In this document: one piece after another, positions 26,525-35,040 of the stretch | Position numbering within the stretch: position 1 is the first letter of the stretch | How the letters are laid out: every line of letters begins with the position of its first letter | Source: Natrarchaeobius chitinivorans | GTDB lineage: Archaea > Halobacteriota > Halobacteria > Halobacteriales > Natrialbaceae | Assembly: GCF_003841505.1 (NCBI RefSeq) | Contig: NZ_REGA01000003.1 | Span: 62,001-126,000, forward strand | Length of the DNA: 64,000 nucleotides | Reading direction: 5' to 3' | Notes under the pieces: generated by a model | Seen by the model: only the letters and a program-made list of their open reading frames with translations | Databases searched by the model: none | Told to the model about the DNA's origin: nothing | Translations under genes and position numbers: made by a program

Positions 26525-26721
26525 TACTGACGGCCGTCCCCATCGACGACGTCTGCGCTCGCCGGATAATCGGGGAGGCCGTATGCGAATCGCTCTTCGA
26601 CACTCCCGTACTTGTATTTCCACGTGGAAACGAGACGCATGACTTCGGTTGACTGCGAGGTGACGGATCGCAGTATCGGGCGACTACCGATCAGGCGGCT
26701 CGGAGCCGTCGGAGGGACGGT

Positions 26722-27417
26722 ATGAGAGACGCGACGGTCACGTTGACGTGGGCAGACGGCCGGATTAACTCGGTCGACGACTCGTTCGCACGCAGCGACG
26801 AGGTGTCGATCGAGGCGATCCGTCACCTGAACCCGGCCGGCGACCGGCGCTGTGCCGAATTGCTCGAGTTTCGGGGGGACCTCGACACTGCGCGCCGACT
26901 GCTCGCAGACTCGCCCGACGCCCTCGAGTACGACGTGGCCGGGGAGAACGGGCGCGGACTCGCGTACGTCCAGTGTCTGATCGACGGCTCCGCGACCGAC
27001 CTCCTCGCGATCTTGCGGGACTACGAGATCGTCGTCGACTGGCCGATAACGTACGTCGACCGCGACGCCGGCAACCGCGGCCTCGAGATTCGCGTACTCG
27101 GGAGCGATCGAGCGATTCAGCGGGCCGCCGCGAGCCTCCCTGCTGGGATCGAGTTCGATCTGCGACGTCTCAGCGGGTTCGAGTTCGGAACCGATCGCGC
27201 ACCTGTGCTGACCGATCGGCAGCGACAGATCTTCGAACTCGCCCACGACGAGGGGTACTACGCCGTGCCGCGTGAAACGACCCACCGCGAACTCGCCGAC
27301 CGTCTCGGAATCTCGCCGGGGACCGTGGGCGAACACCTCCAGCGGATCGAGGTGAAACTGGCTCGTAGGTATCGTCACACTTCCCCCGAGCGCCAACCGG
27401 CCGAGGTCAACCGGTGA
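26722..27417 (+). CDS. HTH-10 (Bat-like) transcriptional regulator
   Basis: 231 aa. The C-terminal HTH-10 domain, named from the bacterio-opsin activator, is clear: LTDRQRQIFELAHDEGYYAV, then RETTHRELADRLGISPGTVG and EHLQRIEVKL. The N-terminal 150 residues form the divergent sensor-like part common to this family, with no known ligand. Haloarchaea have many of these as presumed specific activators. The last codons, VNR then TGA, are followed after 5 nt by a partial family A end. Confidence 0.85.
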   Translation: MRDATVTLTWADGRINSVDDSFARSDEVSIEAIRHLNPAGDRRCAELLEFRGDLDTARRLLADSPDALEYDVAGENGRGLAYVQCLIDGSATDLLAILRDYEIVVDWPITYVDRDAGNRGLEIRVLGSDRAIQRAAASLPAGIEFDLRRLSGFEFGTDRAPVLTDRQRQIFELAHDEGYYAVPRETTHRELADRLGISPGTVGEHLQRIEVKLARRYRHTSPERQPAEVNR

Positions 27418-27422
27418 GAGCT

Positions 27423-27440
27423 TCACACGGATTGCCGTCC
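27423..27440. repeat. Partial family A end, copy A5
   Basis: TCACACGGATTGCCGTCC matches the left end of family A. The rest of the element is not recognisable. It lies 5 nt after the stop of the HTH-10 gene. Confidence 0.5.
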
Positions 27441-27476
27441 CTTCGAACTTTTCCCGGCCGAGCCCGAACGGCGGAT

Positions 27477-28253
27477 ATGGACGATCTCGAGGAACTCGCA
27501 GCCGAACTCCGGGATGCGGAGACGGCAGTCGCGCTGACCGGTGCCGGCATCTCCGCACCGTCGGACGTTCCGACCTTCCGCGGCGACGACGGCGTGTGGG
27601 ATCGGTTCGACGAGGGGCAGTTCACGTACGGACGCTTTCAGCGCGATCCCTCGGGATTCTGGGCCGACCGGCTCGAACTGCAGCGCGAGCTGTTCGGCGG
27701 GAATCCGGAGCCAAACACCGCTCACGAAGCGCTGGCCGCACTGGGGAAAGACGGGACGCTCGAGGCGGTACTCACCCAGAACACGGACGGCCTTCATGCA
27801 GACGCCGCGGACGCGATCACCGACGGGTCCGAAGCGGAGTCGGCGACGATCCTCGAGCTCCACGGAAACGCGAGACGGGTACGGTGTGTCGACTGCGGGA
27901 ACCGCCGGGCTTCGGGGCCGATTTTCGAGCGGGCAGCGGAGGGGGAGTTACCACCGCTTTGTGAGTGTGGCGGCCACTACAAACCCGACGTCGTTCTCTT
28001 CGGCGAACAGCTTCCGGGGGCCGTCATCCAGCGCGCGCGGTCGTTCGCTCGCGAGGCCGACGTCTTTCTCGCGATCGGCTCCTCGCTCGTCGTCGAACCC
28101 GCCGCCTCGCTCCCGAAACTGGCCGCGGAGAACGGTGGGATCGTCGGGATCGTCAACCTCGAGTCGACCCCCCGGGACGGCATCGCGGACGTCGTCCGTC
28201 GCGACGACGTCGCCGAGGTCCTGCCGCGACTCCGCGATCTGATCGTGGCGTAA
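27477..28253 (+). CDS. cobB: NAD-dependent protein deacylase, Sir2 family
   Basis: 258 aa. Sirtuin motifs: ALTGAGISAPSDVPTFRG near residue 20 (NAD loop), LTQNTDGLH near 100, the catalytic histidine in ILELHGNARRVRC, the zinc pairs CVDCGNR and CECGG, then KPDVVLFGEQLP and FLAIGSSLVVEPAASLP. It removes acyl groups from lysines using NAD+. The ATG chosen directly precedes DDLEELAAEL; the upstream extension has no homologous pattern. Candidate substrates such as Alba-like proteins are not in this window. Confidence 0.93.
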   Translation: MDDLEELAAELRDAETAVALTGAGISAPSDVPTFRGDDGVWDRFDEGQFTYGRFQRDPSGFWADRLELQRELFGGNPEPNTAHEALAALGKDGTLEAVLTQNTDGLHADAADAITDGSEAESATILELHGNARRVRCVDCGNRRASGPIFERAAEGELPPLCECGGHYKPDVVLFGEQLPGAVIQRARSFAREADVFLAIGSSLVVEPAASLPKLAAENGGIVGIVNLESTPRDGIADVVRRDDVAEVLPRLRDLIVA

Positions 28254-28404
28254 GTCACCGGTGGATCAAACACGTTCTCGAGAGTGCCAGCGACATGGGC
28301 GGGTTGGGCTCGATTTCCTCGAGTTCGAACGGTCTGTGGTGAGTCCGTACCGGCCGATCGCAGAGGGGTGCGCGATCGACCGTAATCAGTCATCGCACAC
28401 CGTC

Positions 28405-28488
28405 TCGTACGGTTTCCTGTCCATCAGTTCCGGCACACCCACGGCCCGGGGGCGGGTGCGCCGGTCATCGGTACAGCAATCCGTATTA
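28405..28488. repeat. Family A palindromic element, copy A6 (abuts HTH-10 stop codon)
   Basis: Left end TCGTACGGTTTCCTGTCC, centre CCGGCACACCC with GGGTGCGCCGG, right end TACAGCAATCCGTATTA. The final TTA (28486-28488) is the complement of the TAA stop of the minus-strand HTH-10 gene, so here the element end reads TAATACGG. Lies between convergent genes. Confidence 0.87.
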
Positions 28489-29145
28489 GTAGTTGCTGTA
28501 GCGGACGTACCTGTCGATCAGTCGGGATTGTCCACGCCGGAGCCGTTCACTGACGGCCTGACTCGAGATGCCGAGCGAGTCGGCGATAGTGGCGAGGTTC
28601 GCCTCCCGTGGGACATCGAAAAAGCCGTGTTCGTGAGCGAGAACCAGCGCTTCCCGCTGTGACTTCGTCAGCGTCTTTATATCGGACGCACGTCGGGCCG
28701 CTTCGCCCGTCGAGAGGCGGTGGAGTTCGAACTCGACGTTTTCGGCCTCGAGAAACGTGTGATATTCGGTGAACGCGTCCCGGTCGGGAAACCGCATCTC
28801 GGCTTTCCAGCGCCCCTTCGTTCCGAGACAGTGGAGCAACTCCCCGCCGGCCGACACCCACCGGCGATAGGCTGAGATCACGCCCGAATCGCTTCGACGG
28901 ATTCGGTACAGAACTCGATCCGGGCTGTGAACGACCCGTTCAAACGTATCGACGGTCTCGTCGTCGGCGATGGTTCGCTCGAGATGATCCTGGTCCCCAT
29001 AGGTTGCCCAGCAGAAGACGATGGGGTGGTCCGGATCGAGCGCGTACTGTCGCTCGAGTTCGAGGGTGAGCGACGGCAGCGCCTCGAGCGTCGGCCCGAG
29101 AACGAGCGACGGGGAGGCCGCCTCGAACTCTGCGAGTACAGTCAT
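28486..29145 (-). CDS. HTH-10 (Bat-like) transcriptional regulator
   Basis: 219 aa from the ATG of MTVLAEFEAASPSLVLGPTL. The N-terminal region (about 1-145) resembles the bacterio-opsin-activator-type sensor domain: RWVSAGGELLHCLGTKGRWK and RDAFTEYHTFLEAENVEFEL. The HTH-10 domain follows: LTKSQREALVLAHEHGFFDV, ATIADSLGISSQAVSERLRR. Second regulator of this type within 2.5 kb; the two are not close in sequence. Ends at the edge of repeat A6. Confidence 0.87.
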   Translation of the reverse strand: MTVLAEFEAASPSLVLGPTLEALPSLTLELERQYALDPDHPIVFCWATYGDQDHLERTIADDETVDTFERVVHSPDRVLYRIRRSDSGVISAYRRWVSAGGELLHCLGTKGRWKAEMRFPDRDAFTEYHTFLEAENVEFELHRLSTGEAARRASDIKTLTKSQREALVLAHEHGFFDVPREANLATIADSLGISSQAVSERLRRGQSRLIDRYVRYSNY

Positions 29146-29217
29146 GTCACCTGATGAGTTGTGAAGACGCAAAACCGTTTAGGCCAGAACGGATTCTTCA
29201 TCCCTCGAGGACTGTAA

Positions 29218-29226
29218 GGAAAAACC
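29218..29226 (-). terminator. Oligo-T terminator after the GGGP synthase gene
   Basis: Immediately after the TAG stop, the minus strand reads GGGTTTTTCC, a T-run of the kind archaeal RNA polymerase uses for intrinsic termination. Confidence 0.5.
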
Positions 29227-29928
29227 CTACGCGTCAGAAGCTGCCCGAACCGTTTCGCGAACTGCCTCGACGCCGTCGTCGTGGGCGAGGTTACCGACGA
29301 CGATCACGTCGGCGTACTGGGCCATCGAATACGCCGAGTCGTAGTCGTGAATGCCGCCGCCGTAGAACAGCGTCGATTCGTCGGTCGCTTCGGCCGCTGC
29401 GGCGACGACCTCCTCGTCTCCGAACGTTCCGGAGTACTCGACGTAGACGATTTCCTGGCCGAACATGCGCTCGGCGACGGTCGCGTACGCGGCGACATCG
29501 TCGGCATCCAGGTCGCAGTCGGCTTCTGTGTACGTCGCGACGTCGGCGTCGGGGTTCATCACGATGTAGGCCTCCGTCGCCGTCCGATCCCAGTCGAATC
29601 CGTCGTCGATTCGTACCCACTCCTTGTGTGCGCCGGTAATCCAGAACGGAGAGCCGGCGTTGAAGACGGTTGGGACGAGATACCCCTCGAGCGCCTCGTT
29701 GTCGATGACGACGTCGGGACTCGAGGGCTCCTGGTAGAGCGGGACGTCGTGTTCGGCACAGGCCTCGACGACGGCTTCCATGTTCTGTTCGGTGATGCCC
29801 ATCGTGCCGCCGACCTCGATCGCGTCGGTGCCGGTCGCACAGAGATCGCCGTAGGTGGTTCCCTCGGGGAGATCCTTGTCCGGATCGATCTTGAGAATGT
29901 GATTCCAGTCGTCCCAGGGGGCGGTCAT
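29227..29928 (-). CDS. Geranylgeranylglyceryl phosphate synthase family protein
   Basis: 233 aa. TIM-barrel prenyltransferase signatures: [13 protein letters not shown] near the N-terminus, [50 protein letters not shown] and [12 protein letters not shown]. These match archaeal GGGP synthase, which joins sn-glycerol-1-phosphate and geranylgeranyl diphosphate, the first ether bond of archaeal lipids. The start methionine before [10 protein letters not shown] is supported by the loss of acidic composition upstream. Likely peripheral to the membrane. Confidence 0.9.
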   Translation of the reverse strand: MTAPWDDWNHILKIDPDKDLPEGTTYGDLCATGTDAIEVGGTMGITEQNMEAVVEACAEHDVPLYQEPSSPDVVIDNEALEGYLVPTVFNAGSPFWITGAHKEWVRIDDGFDWDRTATEAYIVMNPDADVATYTEADCDLDADDVAAYATVAERMFGQEIVYVEYSGTFGDEEVVAAAAEATDESTLFYGGGIHDYDSAYSMAQYADVIVVGNLAHDDGVEAVRETVRAASDA

Positions 29929-30093
29929 ACCCTCCGTTTCCCGACGACCGTCAAAAGCGCTACGAAACGGCCGACAGCACCGGTTCGATGCGATCGGTGT
30001 ACTGCGCTGTCGAGACGGGGTGTCGTGTTCGGTGGGATTTTCGACGAACTGAACGCAAGCGTACAGGTCGTCGCGTCGAACGCCGTAGCCTCC

Positions 30094-30179
30094 TGATACG
30101 GATTGCTGTACCGATGTACCGGCACGCCCGCCGCCCGGGTCGCGGGTGTGCCGGTAATGGCTTACAGTAAACCGTATGA
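30094..30179. repeat. Family A palindromic element, copy A7 (best-conserved ends)
   Basis: TGATACGGATTGCTGTACC at the left; centre CCGGCACGCCCGC with GCGGGTGTGCCGG; TTACAGTAAACCGTATGA at the right. Unlike the others it lies between divergent genes (GGGP synthase and the small membrane protein). A plus-strand open frame just before it, ending [16 protein letters not shown], is terminated by its TGA; this may be the tail of a lost gene. Confidence 0.88.
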
Positions 30180-30210
30180 GGCGGCTTGTCAGCATCCCTT
30201 CATCCCAAAG

Positions 30211-30289
30211 CACGATGATCGATATCGTGCAAGTATATATCTCTCTAGAAAAATTATCTAGCTGACTGGTCGAGATGAAAATTGGGAGG
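30211..30289 (+). promoter_or_regulatory. Promoter, operator-like palindromes and ribosome binding site of a small membrane protein gene
   Basis: CACGATGATCGATATCGTG (30211-30229) has 6-bp arms and precedes the TATA-like AAGTATATATC (30231-30241). CTAGAAAAATTATCTAG (30245-30261) is a second short palindrome near the expected transcript start. GGGAGGA (30284-30290) is a good Shine-Dalgarno sequence 7 nt before the ATG, unusual in this mostly leaderless window. The stretch is clearly AT-richer than its surroundings. Confidence 0.5.
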
Positions 30290-30296
30290 ACAGATA

Positions 30297-30644
30297 ATGA
30301 GTGATGGCTACATCGTCCTGTTGTTCAGCGCAGTGATGCTATTCGCGTCGATACTGAAAGGGCCCGACTATGTTCTCCTCACGAGCGACGAGATCGACCG
30401 GGCTCCCATCCTCTCGAGGGTGCTATTCGGCTGCTGGATAGCTATCGGATTTGGGGGTGTCGCAATGCTCGTCGGTTACGTCGCAGTAGGGGCGACTCCG
30501 CTGACCGCCGCCTTCGCGGGACATCTCGCTGTGCCGATCTGTATCGTTCTCGATATAGTCAGAGACCGCAAGATCGGTATCGAGAACGGGTGGAGCCCGA
30601 CGGCCCGGTGGCTGGCTGACAACGTCCTCGCGAAGCGCTGGTAG
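30297..30644 (+). CDS. Small membrane protein, unknown
   Basis: 115 aa. Hydrophobic segments: [17 protein letters not shown] (4-20), [20 protein letters not shown] (about 41-60) and [20 protein letters not shown] (about 67-88). Ends in a short basic/polar tail with [12 protein letters not shown]. The ATG follows a Shine-Dalgarno GGGAGGA and an elaborate promoter. Less acidic and with less GC-biased codons than its neighbours, so it may be acquired. No family recognised. Confidence 0.6.
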   Translation: MSDGYIVLLFSAVMLFASILKGPDYVLLTSDEIDRAPILSRVLFGCWIAIGFGGVAMLVGYVAVGATPLTAAFAGHLAVPICIVLDIVRDRKIGIENGWSPTARWLADNVLAKRW

Positions 30645-30683
30645 CCGTCTCCGATTTTCGACACTACTCGGCCGTTACCGTCG

Positions 30684-31418
30684 CTATTCGACCGTTATGG
30701 TCGTGAGATCCTCGGCGAAGCGGACGTCACCGTCGTAGTGGCTGGCGATGGACTCGAGCATTTCCCCGTGACGTCCCTCCGTATGCGGATAGAGGTGGGT
30801 CAGATAGACCCGGCCGATGTCCGTCCCCTCGAGTGCCTTTCCCAGTCGTTCGGGCGTCGGGTGGTTCGAGACGTCGACGTCGTCGGGAAACGAACAGTCG
30901 TGGGCGAGGATCGCCGACTCGTCGGCGAAGTTCGCCAGGCCAGTAAAGGCCTCGCTGTCGCCGCTGAACGTAAACCGGTCGTCGAAGCGGTAGGCGAGAC
31001 AGGGCAGTGAGTGGCGCGTCTCGTAGGCCGAGACGTCGAAGCCGGCGACGGCAAACTCGCCGGGGTGGACCTCGCGCACCCGCAACTCGAGTTTCTCCTG
31101 CATGTACTCGTGGACCGACAGGAGTCCGTCGACCAGCCCCTTGGTCCCTTGCGGGCCGACGACCTCGAGGTGTTCCTCGCCTGCGAGCCAACGGGCTTTC
31201 ATCAGCGGAAGCAGGTCGGCGACGTGGTCTAAGTGGTGGTGGGTAAGCAAGACGGTAGAGACGTTCTCGTAGCCGACGCCCGATTGTTGGAGACGGTGGA
31301 GAACTCCGGAACCGCAATCGATCAAAAGCGTTCGGCCGTCTTCCTGGACGAGAATTCCCGTCTGGAAACGCTCGCCGGTCGGCATTGCGCTGCCGGTTCC
31401 GAGAAAGGTGACGCGCAT
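30684..31418 (-). CDS. RNase Z-like metallo-beta-lactamase hydrolase
   Basis: 244 aa. Begins MRVTFLGTGSAMPTGERFQT, the RNase Z/arylsulfatase-type start. The catalytic motif is LLTHHHLDHVADLLPLMKAR (HxHxDH), with further ligands in FTFSGDSEAF, ILAHDCSFPDDVDVSNHPT and YLTHLYPHTEG. It lacks the exosite arm of tRNase Z but keeps the HEAT-like ending. It could process tRNA 3' ends or be a general phosphodiesterase; the tRNase role is uncertain because haloarchaea carry several paralogues. Confidence 0.85.
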   Translation of the reverse strand: MRVTFLGTGSAMPTGERFQTGILVQEDGRTLLIDCGSGVLHRLQQSGVGYENVSTVLLTHHHLDHVADLLPLMKARWLAGEEHLEVVGPQGTKGLVDGLLSVHEYMQEKLELRVREVHPGEFAVAGFDVSAYETRHSLPCLAYRFDDRFTFSGDSEAFTGLANFADESAILAHDCSFPDDVDVSNHPTPERLGKALEGTDIGRVYLTHLYPHTEGRHGEMLESIASHYDGDVRFAEDLTTITVE

Positions 31419-31508
31419 GCGTCAGGGTGTGCCCGGTTCGACCAAAAGGATTGTGCCGACCCTTCCGGTCGAGCGGAGAGCGAACCCGCTGCTCGAGTTC
31501 GGCGCGCA

Positions 31509-32060
31509 CTACTCGACTTCCGAGCGCAGTCGATCCGCGCGCTCGAGAAACTGCTGGCGGACCTCGGTCGGCGCACACGGCGTTAGCTCGTACTCGAGTG
31601 ACGGCTGCTCGGTCGGTCGATAGCCGTTCAGTAGCTCCGTCGCCTCGTACCGAAAGAGGCGGTCGTCGGCGTCCATCACCGCGGCCCACTCGTCTTCGGT
31701 CGGTTCGGGGACGTCGAGGCGTTGCCACGTCGCCTCGAGGATGCGCTCTTCGATCGCGTCGAACTCGTCGATCCGGCGTTTGACCGGGCGGGGGAGGTCG
31801 GTGATGTACGCCTCGGCGGCGTCGTGGAGCAGGCCGTACAGTTGCACGACTGAGTCGTGTTCGCGGGCGAGTTCGTAACTGACGAACAGCGAGTGACTGG
31901 CAACCGAATAGAAGAACTCGCTTTGCCCCGAGAACCGACAGGTCTGGGAGAGCCCGTGTGCGACGTCCTCGAGGCGGATCCGATCCGGGGCCGGCGCCAG
32001 GGGATCGATTCGAATCCCCGAGTAGGTGTTGATCGTACTCGAGGGCGACTCGGTCGTCAT
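31509..32060 (-). CDS. HD-domain phosphohydrolase, YfbR-like
   Basis: 183 aa. HD signature: FFYSVASHSLFVSYEL (first His), LYGLLHDAAEAYITDLPRPV (HD) and a downstream Asp in AVMDADDRLFRYEATEL. The pattern SVASHS...LLHDAAEAY is that of YfbR/YedJ-type 5'-nucleotidases acting on deoxynucleoside monophosphates. The start is the ATG of MTTESPSSTINTYSGIRI; an upstream extension is unlike the family. Likely soluble and involved in nucleotide pool control. Confidence 0.8.
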   Translation of the reverse strand: MTTESPSSTINTYSGIRIDPLAPAPDRIRLEDVAHGLSQTCRFSGQSEFFYSVASHSLFVSYELAREHDSVVQLYGLLHDAAEAYITDLPRPVKRRIDEFDAIEERILEATWQRLDVPEPTEDEWAAVMDADDRLFRYEATELLNGYRPTEQPSLEYELTPCAPTEVRQQFLERADRLRSEVE

Positions 32061-32155
32061 ACCCTCTCCTGGAAACGCGAGCGCTAAATCGATTCTGGTC
32101 CGTGGAGTTCCGTGTGGATCCGCGTTGGGGACCGCCGTCAGTTCTGGAGCGCCGT

Positions 32156-32238
32156 CGTGGCAGGTCAGTGGACGACGTCGCATCCGGGTTGTGGGATCTA
32201 TCGGCGATCGGTGTGTAAACCGTTTCAGTTGCTAGGAA
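32156..32238. repeat. Degenerate family B element, copy B5
   Basis: The right arm GGCGATCGGTGTGTAAACC and CGTTTCAGTTGCTAGGA matches copy B4 closely; the left arm GTGGCAGGTCAGTGGACGAC is decayed. The remaining gap, 32061-32393, shows no gene. Confidence 0.6.
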
Positions 32239-32393
32239 AGTACCGTTTCGACCGTCGACTGACGAGCGAAATCGGATTACACCACAGTATTTCACTCATC
32301 GGTTCAGGCGTGGATCGTCACTATTGGCCGGTCAGCACGGTGCAACGGCCTCCGATTGTGCCGATGCGATTCCGCCCTGACACACAGATCCAG

Positions 32394-33821
32394 TCACGCC
32401 GACCGGATATTTCGATTCACGCTGAAGACGTTCTCTGGATCGTATTTCTCCTTGACGTGGACGATCCGGTCGTAGTTGTCGCCGTAGGTCGATTGGATGC
32501 GGTCGTCACCTTCGTCGGCGGTCTGGAAGTTGATGTAGCTGCCTCCTGTCGTGAAGGGGCTGAATCGCTTCCACGCATCCTTGACCCACGTTCGATACTG
32601 GTCGCAGTTGGAGTCGTCCGGATCCCACATCCCTGCCACTATGTAGACGTACCGTGCATCGCGGTTGCCGACCGCTCCATCGTCATCCGCGTACTCGTTC
32701 AGGGCACCACCGATGTGCGCGAAAGCGACCTGCCCACCGGGAATCGGGTTCTCTTTGGCTAGTTCCTGGGTCGTCGAGAGAAGACCGTCCCGTATCTCGG
32801 AGACGAACTCGGTCTTCCAGTAGTAGTGATTCCCCTTCGGCTGCGTCGCGTCGAGGTACGACTGAAGCCGAGTGTACGGCTGTTCCTGGAGTTCGTCTAC
32901 AATGGGATCACCGAGTGCGCGGATCGGAGCCAATTTCTCATCGACATCGTCACGGTCGCCAGCGTAGCAGACGGCCATAGCACAAATCCGCCTTCCGTGC
33001 CATTTCTCGGGTACGAACGGGGCCGGCGGAGCCCGCCGCATGATGAGAAATATCGTCACTTCCCTGGGTGCGTTGGCGGTGATCTCCCGATACGCTTCGA
33101 GGATCTCGCTGGCTCGCTCGAACGGCCAGGCGATGAGCCCGCCGTACACGGTCGGTCCAACCTGGTGTAACTGAAAGGTAAACGACGTGACTACGCCGAA
33201 GTTGTGTCCGGCACCGCGAATCGCCCAAAAGAGATCCGCGTTTTCTTCCCGACTCGCTTTGCGAACCTGGCCGTCGGCGGTGACGACTTCGACCTCGAGC
33301 AGGTTATCGACCGTCCAGCCGAACCGGCGAGTCAGGTAGCCAAAACCTCCGCCAAGGGTCAAGCCGGCTAACCCGGTCTCGGAGACGAATCCCAGCGGGG
33401 TCCCAAGACCGTGAAGCTGGGATTCCCGGTCGAGGTCACCGACGAGGCACCCACCCTGTGCGGTGGCGGTCTGCTCGTCAGGATCGATCGTAACACCTCG
33501 AAGTTGGGACATGTCGATGGTCAGCCCGCCGTCGGCCAGCGCCGTACCAGCAATGTTGTGGCCGCCCCCCTTTACCGAGAGCAGGAGATCGTGCTCGCGG
33601 ACGAAGGTCACGGTAGCCACGACGTCAGCCGTCCCAGTCGGCTGGACGACCAGCGCCGGCGTTTTCTCGATCATGCCGTTCCAGGTTCGTGTTGATTCCG
33701 CAAATCCCGGGTCGGTCGAAGTCATGAGCGGGCCACGCAGTTGCTCGCTGAATGACTCAACCGTCTCCGCAGGGAGTCGGGACGCAGTTCCGTCGGTGGT
33801 AGTGATGGTAGTTTGGCTCAT
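32394..33821 (-). CDS. FAD-linked oxidoreductase with BBE domain
   Basis: 475 aa. FAD-binding type 4 (PP-loop) domain: LLSVKGGGHNIAGTALADGG contains the His that in this family links FAD covalently; then LHGLGTPLGFVSETGLAGLT, LGGGFGYLTRRFGWTVDNLL. The C-terminal substrate region ends in the berberine-bridge motif GGSYINFQTADEGDDR ... AYGDNY-like YGDNYDRIVHVKEKYDPENV and FSVNRNI. Related enzymes oxidise sugars, alkaloids or 6-hydroxynicotine. No signal peptide. The substrate is unknown. The regulator gene next to it and a shared 25-bp motif suggest common control. Confidence 0.88.
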   Translation of the reverse strand: MSQTTITTTDGTASRLPAETVESFSEQLRGPLMTSTDPGFAESTRTWNGMIEKTPALVVQPTGTADVVATVTFVREHDLLLSVKGGGHNIAGTALADGGLTIDMSQLRGVTIDPDEQTATAQGGCLVGDLDRESQLHGLGTPLGFVSETGLAGLTLGGGFGYLTRRFGWTVDNLLEVEVVTADGQVRKASREENADLFWAIRGAGHNFGVVTSFTFQLHQVGPTVYGGLIAWPFERASEILEAYREITANAPREVTIFLIMRRAPPAPFVPEKWHGRRICAMAVCYAGDRDDVDEKLAPIRALGDPIVDELQEQPYTRLQSYLDATQPKGNHYYWKTEFVSEIRDGLLSTTQELAKENPIPGGQVAFAHIGGALNEYADDDGAVGNRDARYVYIVAGMWDPDDSNCDQYRTWVKDAWKRFSPFTTGGSYINFQTADEGDDRIQSTYGDNYDRIVHVKEKYDPENVFSVNRNIRSA

Positions 33822-34005
33822 TCGTGTACTCCACTGGCCCTGTCGCACCTCCAATCGCGATTTTTTCTATCAACGGGACGCAAGATGGCGCTCCGAAGTT
33901 GTCCTCGAGATGGACGGATTCGATTCGTCGACGTGCGGCCATCGCGGTGAGAGTCGTTCTGTCCTCCCACCGTCCGATACGCTCGAGACGGTCTTGATGA
34001 TGTTC

Positions 34006-34030
34006 AGTGCAATATTTCATCCCGTGAAAC
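34006..34030 (+). promoter_or_regulatory. 25-bp motif, copy 1 of an inverted pair
   Basis: AGTGCAATATTTCATCCCGT followed by GAAAC. It matches the complement of 35016-35040 at 22 of 25 positions. Lies 41 nt after the FilR1-like regulator stop and about 185 nt upstream of the flavin oxidase start. Confidence 0.6.
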
Positions 34031-34070
34031 GGACCGCTTTATGCGGGAGGGATGAACCGGATCGAGCCGT

Positions 34071-34895
34071 TCACGCAACGACGTGTTCCGGGAACAGGTC
34101 GGCTTTCTCGGTCGCCGATATCGGCCGCGACTCGGCCCTGTGGCGGTCGTAGACGGACGTGGCCCACTCGCGGGCCTCGAGAGCGTCCGTATCGATGACG
34201 GCCTCGAGCATCCCGGTGCTAGCATCGTGACAGCAGATTCCGATGCGGTCGTCGAAGATTCCGAGTCCACACCGGTCGGCGTCCGGGAGGTCGTCGTGCA
34301 ACAGGATGGTGCAGTTCTCACACGCCGCGGCGGTGGCGACCCGTTCCGGGTCCCAGTCGATGGTCGCCTGCAGAATCTCTGGCGAGTAGATGTACTCGTA
34401 CTCCATTCCGTCCACGACGCATCGGCAGACGGTTTCGTTGTTGACCGATTTGAAGACGGTGGTGCCGAACCCGCACATTGCACTGGTCTCCTCGACCAGG
34501 TGACTGACGCGCTCGACCGGTTCGTAGGGGTAGCCCGGACCGGGGTACGAGACCACCGCGTCGGCGAACAGGTCGATGCTGAACCCGGCCATCTCGCGCG
34601 GGAGCCACCGCCAGACGTCGCGGAGCCTGCGCTCGATTTCCATCGCCTCGTGGAGGCCCGTGAACCAGTCGGCGACGAACGCACCCAGCGGCGTCAGTTC
34701 GTAGATCGATCCCTCCCGAACGATCCAGCGTCGATCCTCGAAATCGCCGAGGATCCGCCCCATGGTCGCGGACGAGGCACCGGTCGTCCGACAGAGTTCG
34801 TGGCGTTCACGCTGTCCGTCTGACAGTGCCGTTAACACGCCCATCCGGTGTTCCGACCGCGCGAGGAATCCGATGTCTTCGAGTGCTGATCCCAT
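34071..34895 (-). CDS. Winged-helix transcriptional regulator, FilR1-like
   Basis: 274 aa from MGSALEDIGFLARSEHRM. N-terminal winged helix: GVLTALSDGQRERHELCRTT, then SSATMGRILGDFEDRRWIVR. The middle/C-terminal domain with SIDLFADAVVSYPGPGYPYE, TTVFKSVNNETVCRC, ENCTILLHDDLPDADRCGLG and IFDDRIGICCHDASTGMLEA resembles the FilR1 domain (DUF1724) of archaeal regulators. The ligand is unknown. A 25-bp palindromic motif lies on both sides of the gene in inverted orientation, and the flavin oxidase lies downstream on the same strand. Confidence 0.78.
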   Translation of the reverse strand: MGSALEDIGFLARSEHRMGVLTALSDGQRERHELCRTTGASSATMGRILGDFEDRRWIVREGSIYELTPLGAFVADWFTGLHEAMEIERRLRDVWRWLPREMAGFSIDLFADAVVSYPGPGYPYEPVERVSHLVEETSAMCGFGTTVFKSVNNETVCRCVVDGMEYEYIYSPEILQATIDWDPERVATAAACENCTILLHDDLPDADRCGLGIFDDRIGICCHDASTGMLEAVIDTDALEAREWATSVYDRHRAESRPISATEKADLFPEHVVA

Positions 34896-35015
34896 GTGAA
34901 TAGTACACACACAACGGTATTAGTTGTTCGCGCTATCGCCGGTATCGGTACGCGAGTGCCGTCGAACGATCTGCCGTGAGTCGTCGATCGATCTGTCGTT
35001 CACACTCGGTGAGCG

Positions 35016-35040
35016 GTTTCACGAGGTGCAATATTGCACT
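35016..35040 (-). promoter_or_regulatory. 25-bp motif, copy 2, with a perfect 14-bp palindrome
   Basis: Contains GTGCAATATTGCAC (35026-35039), a perfect palindrome, flanked by GTTTCACG. Lies 121 nt upstream of the regulator start. The match to the motif at 34006 suggests a shared operator or terminal inverted repeats. Confidence 0.6.

Noticed and set aside
34006-35040. Reading the inverted 25-bp pair as a definite transposon
   Set aside because: No transposase and no target-site duplication outside the motifs; kept only as an alternative to a shared operator.
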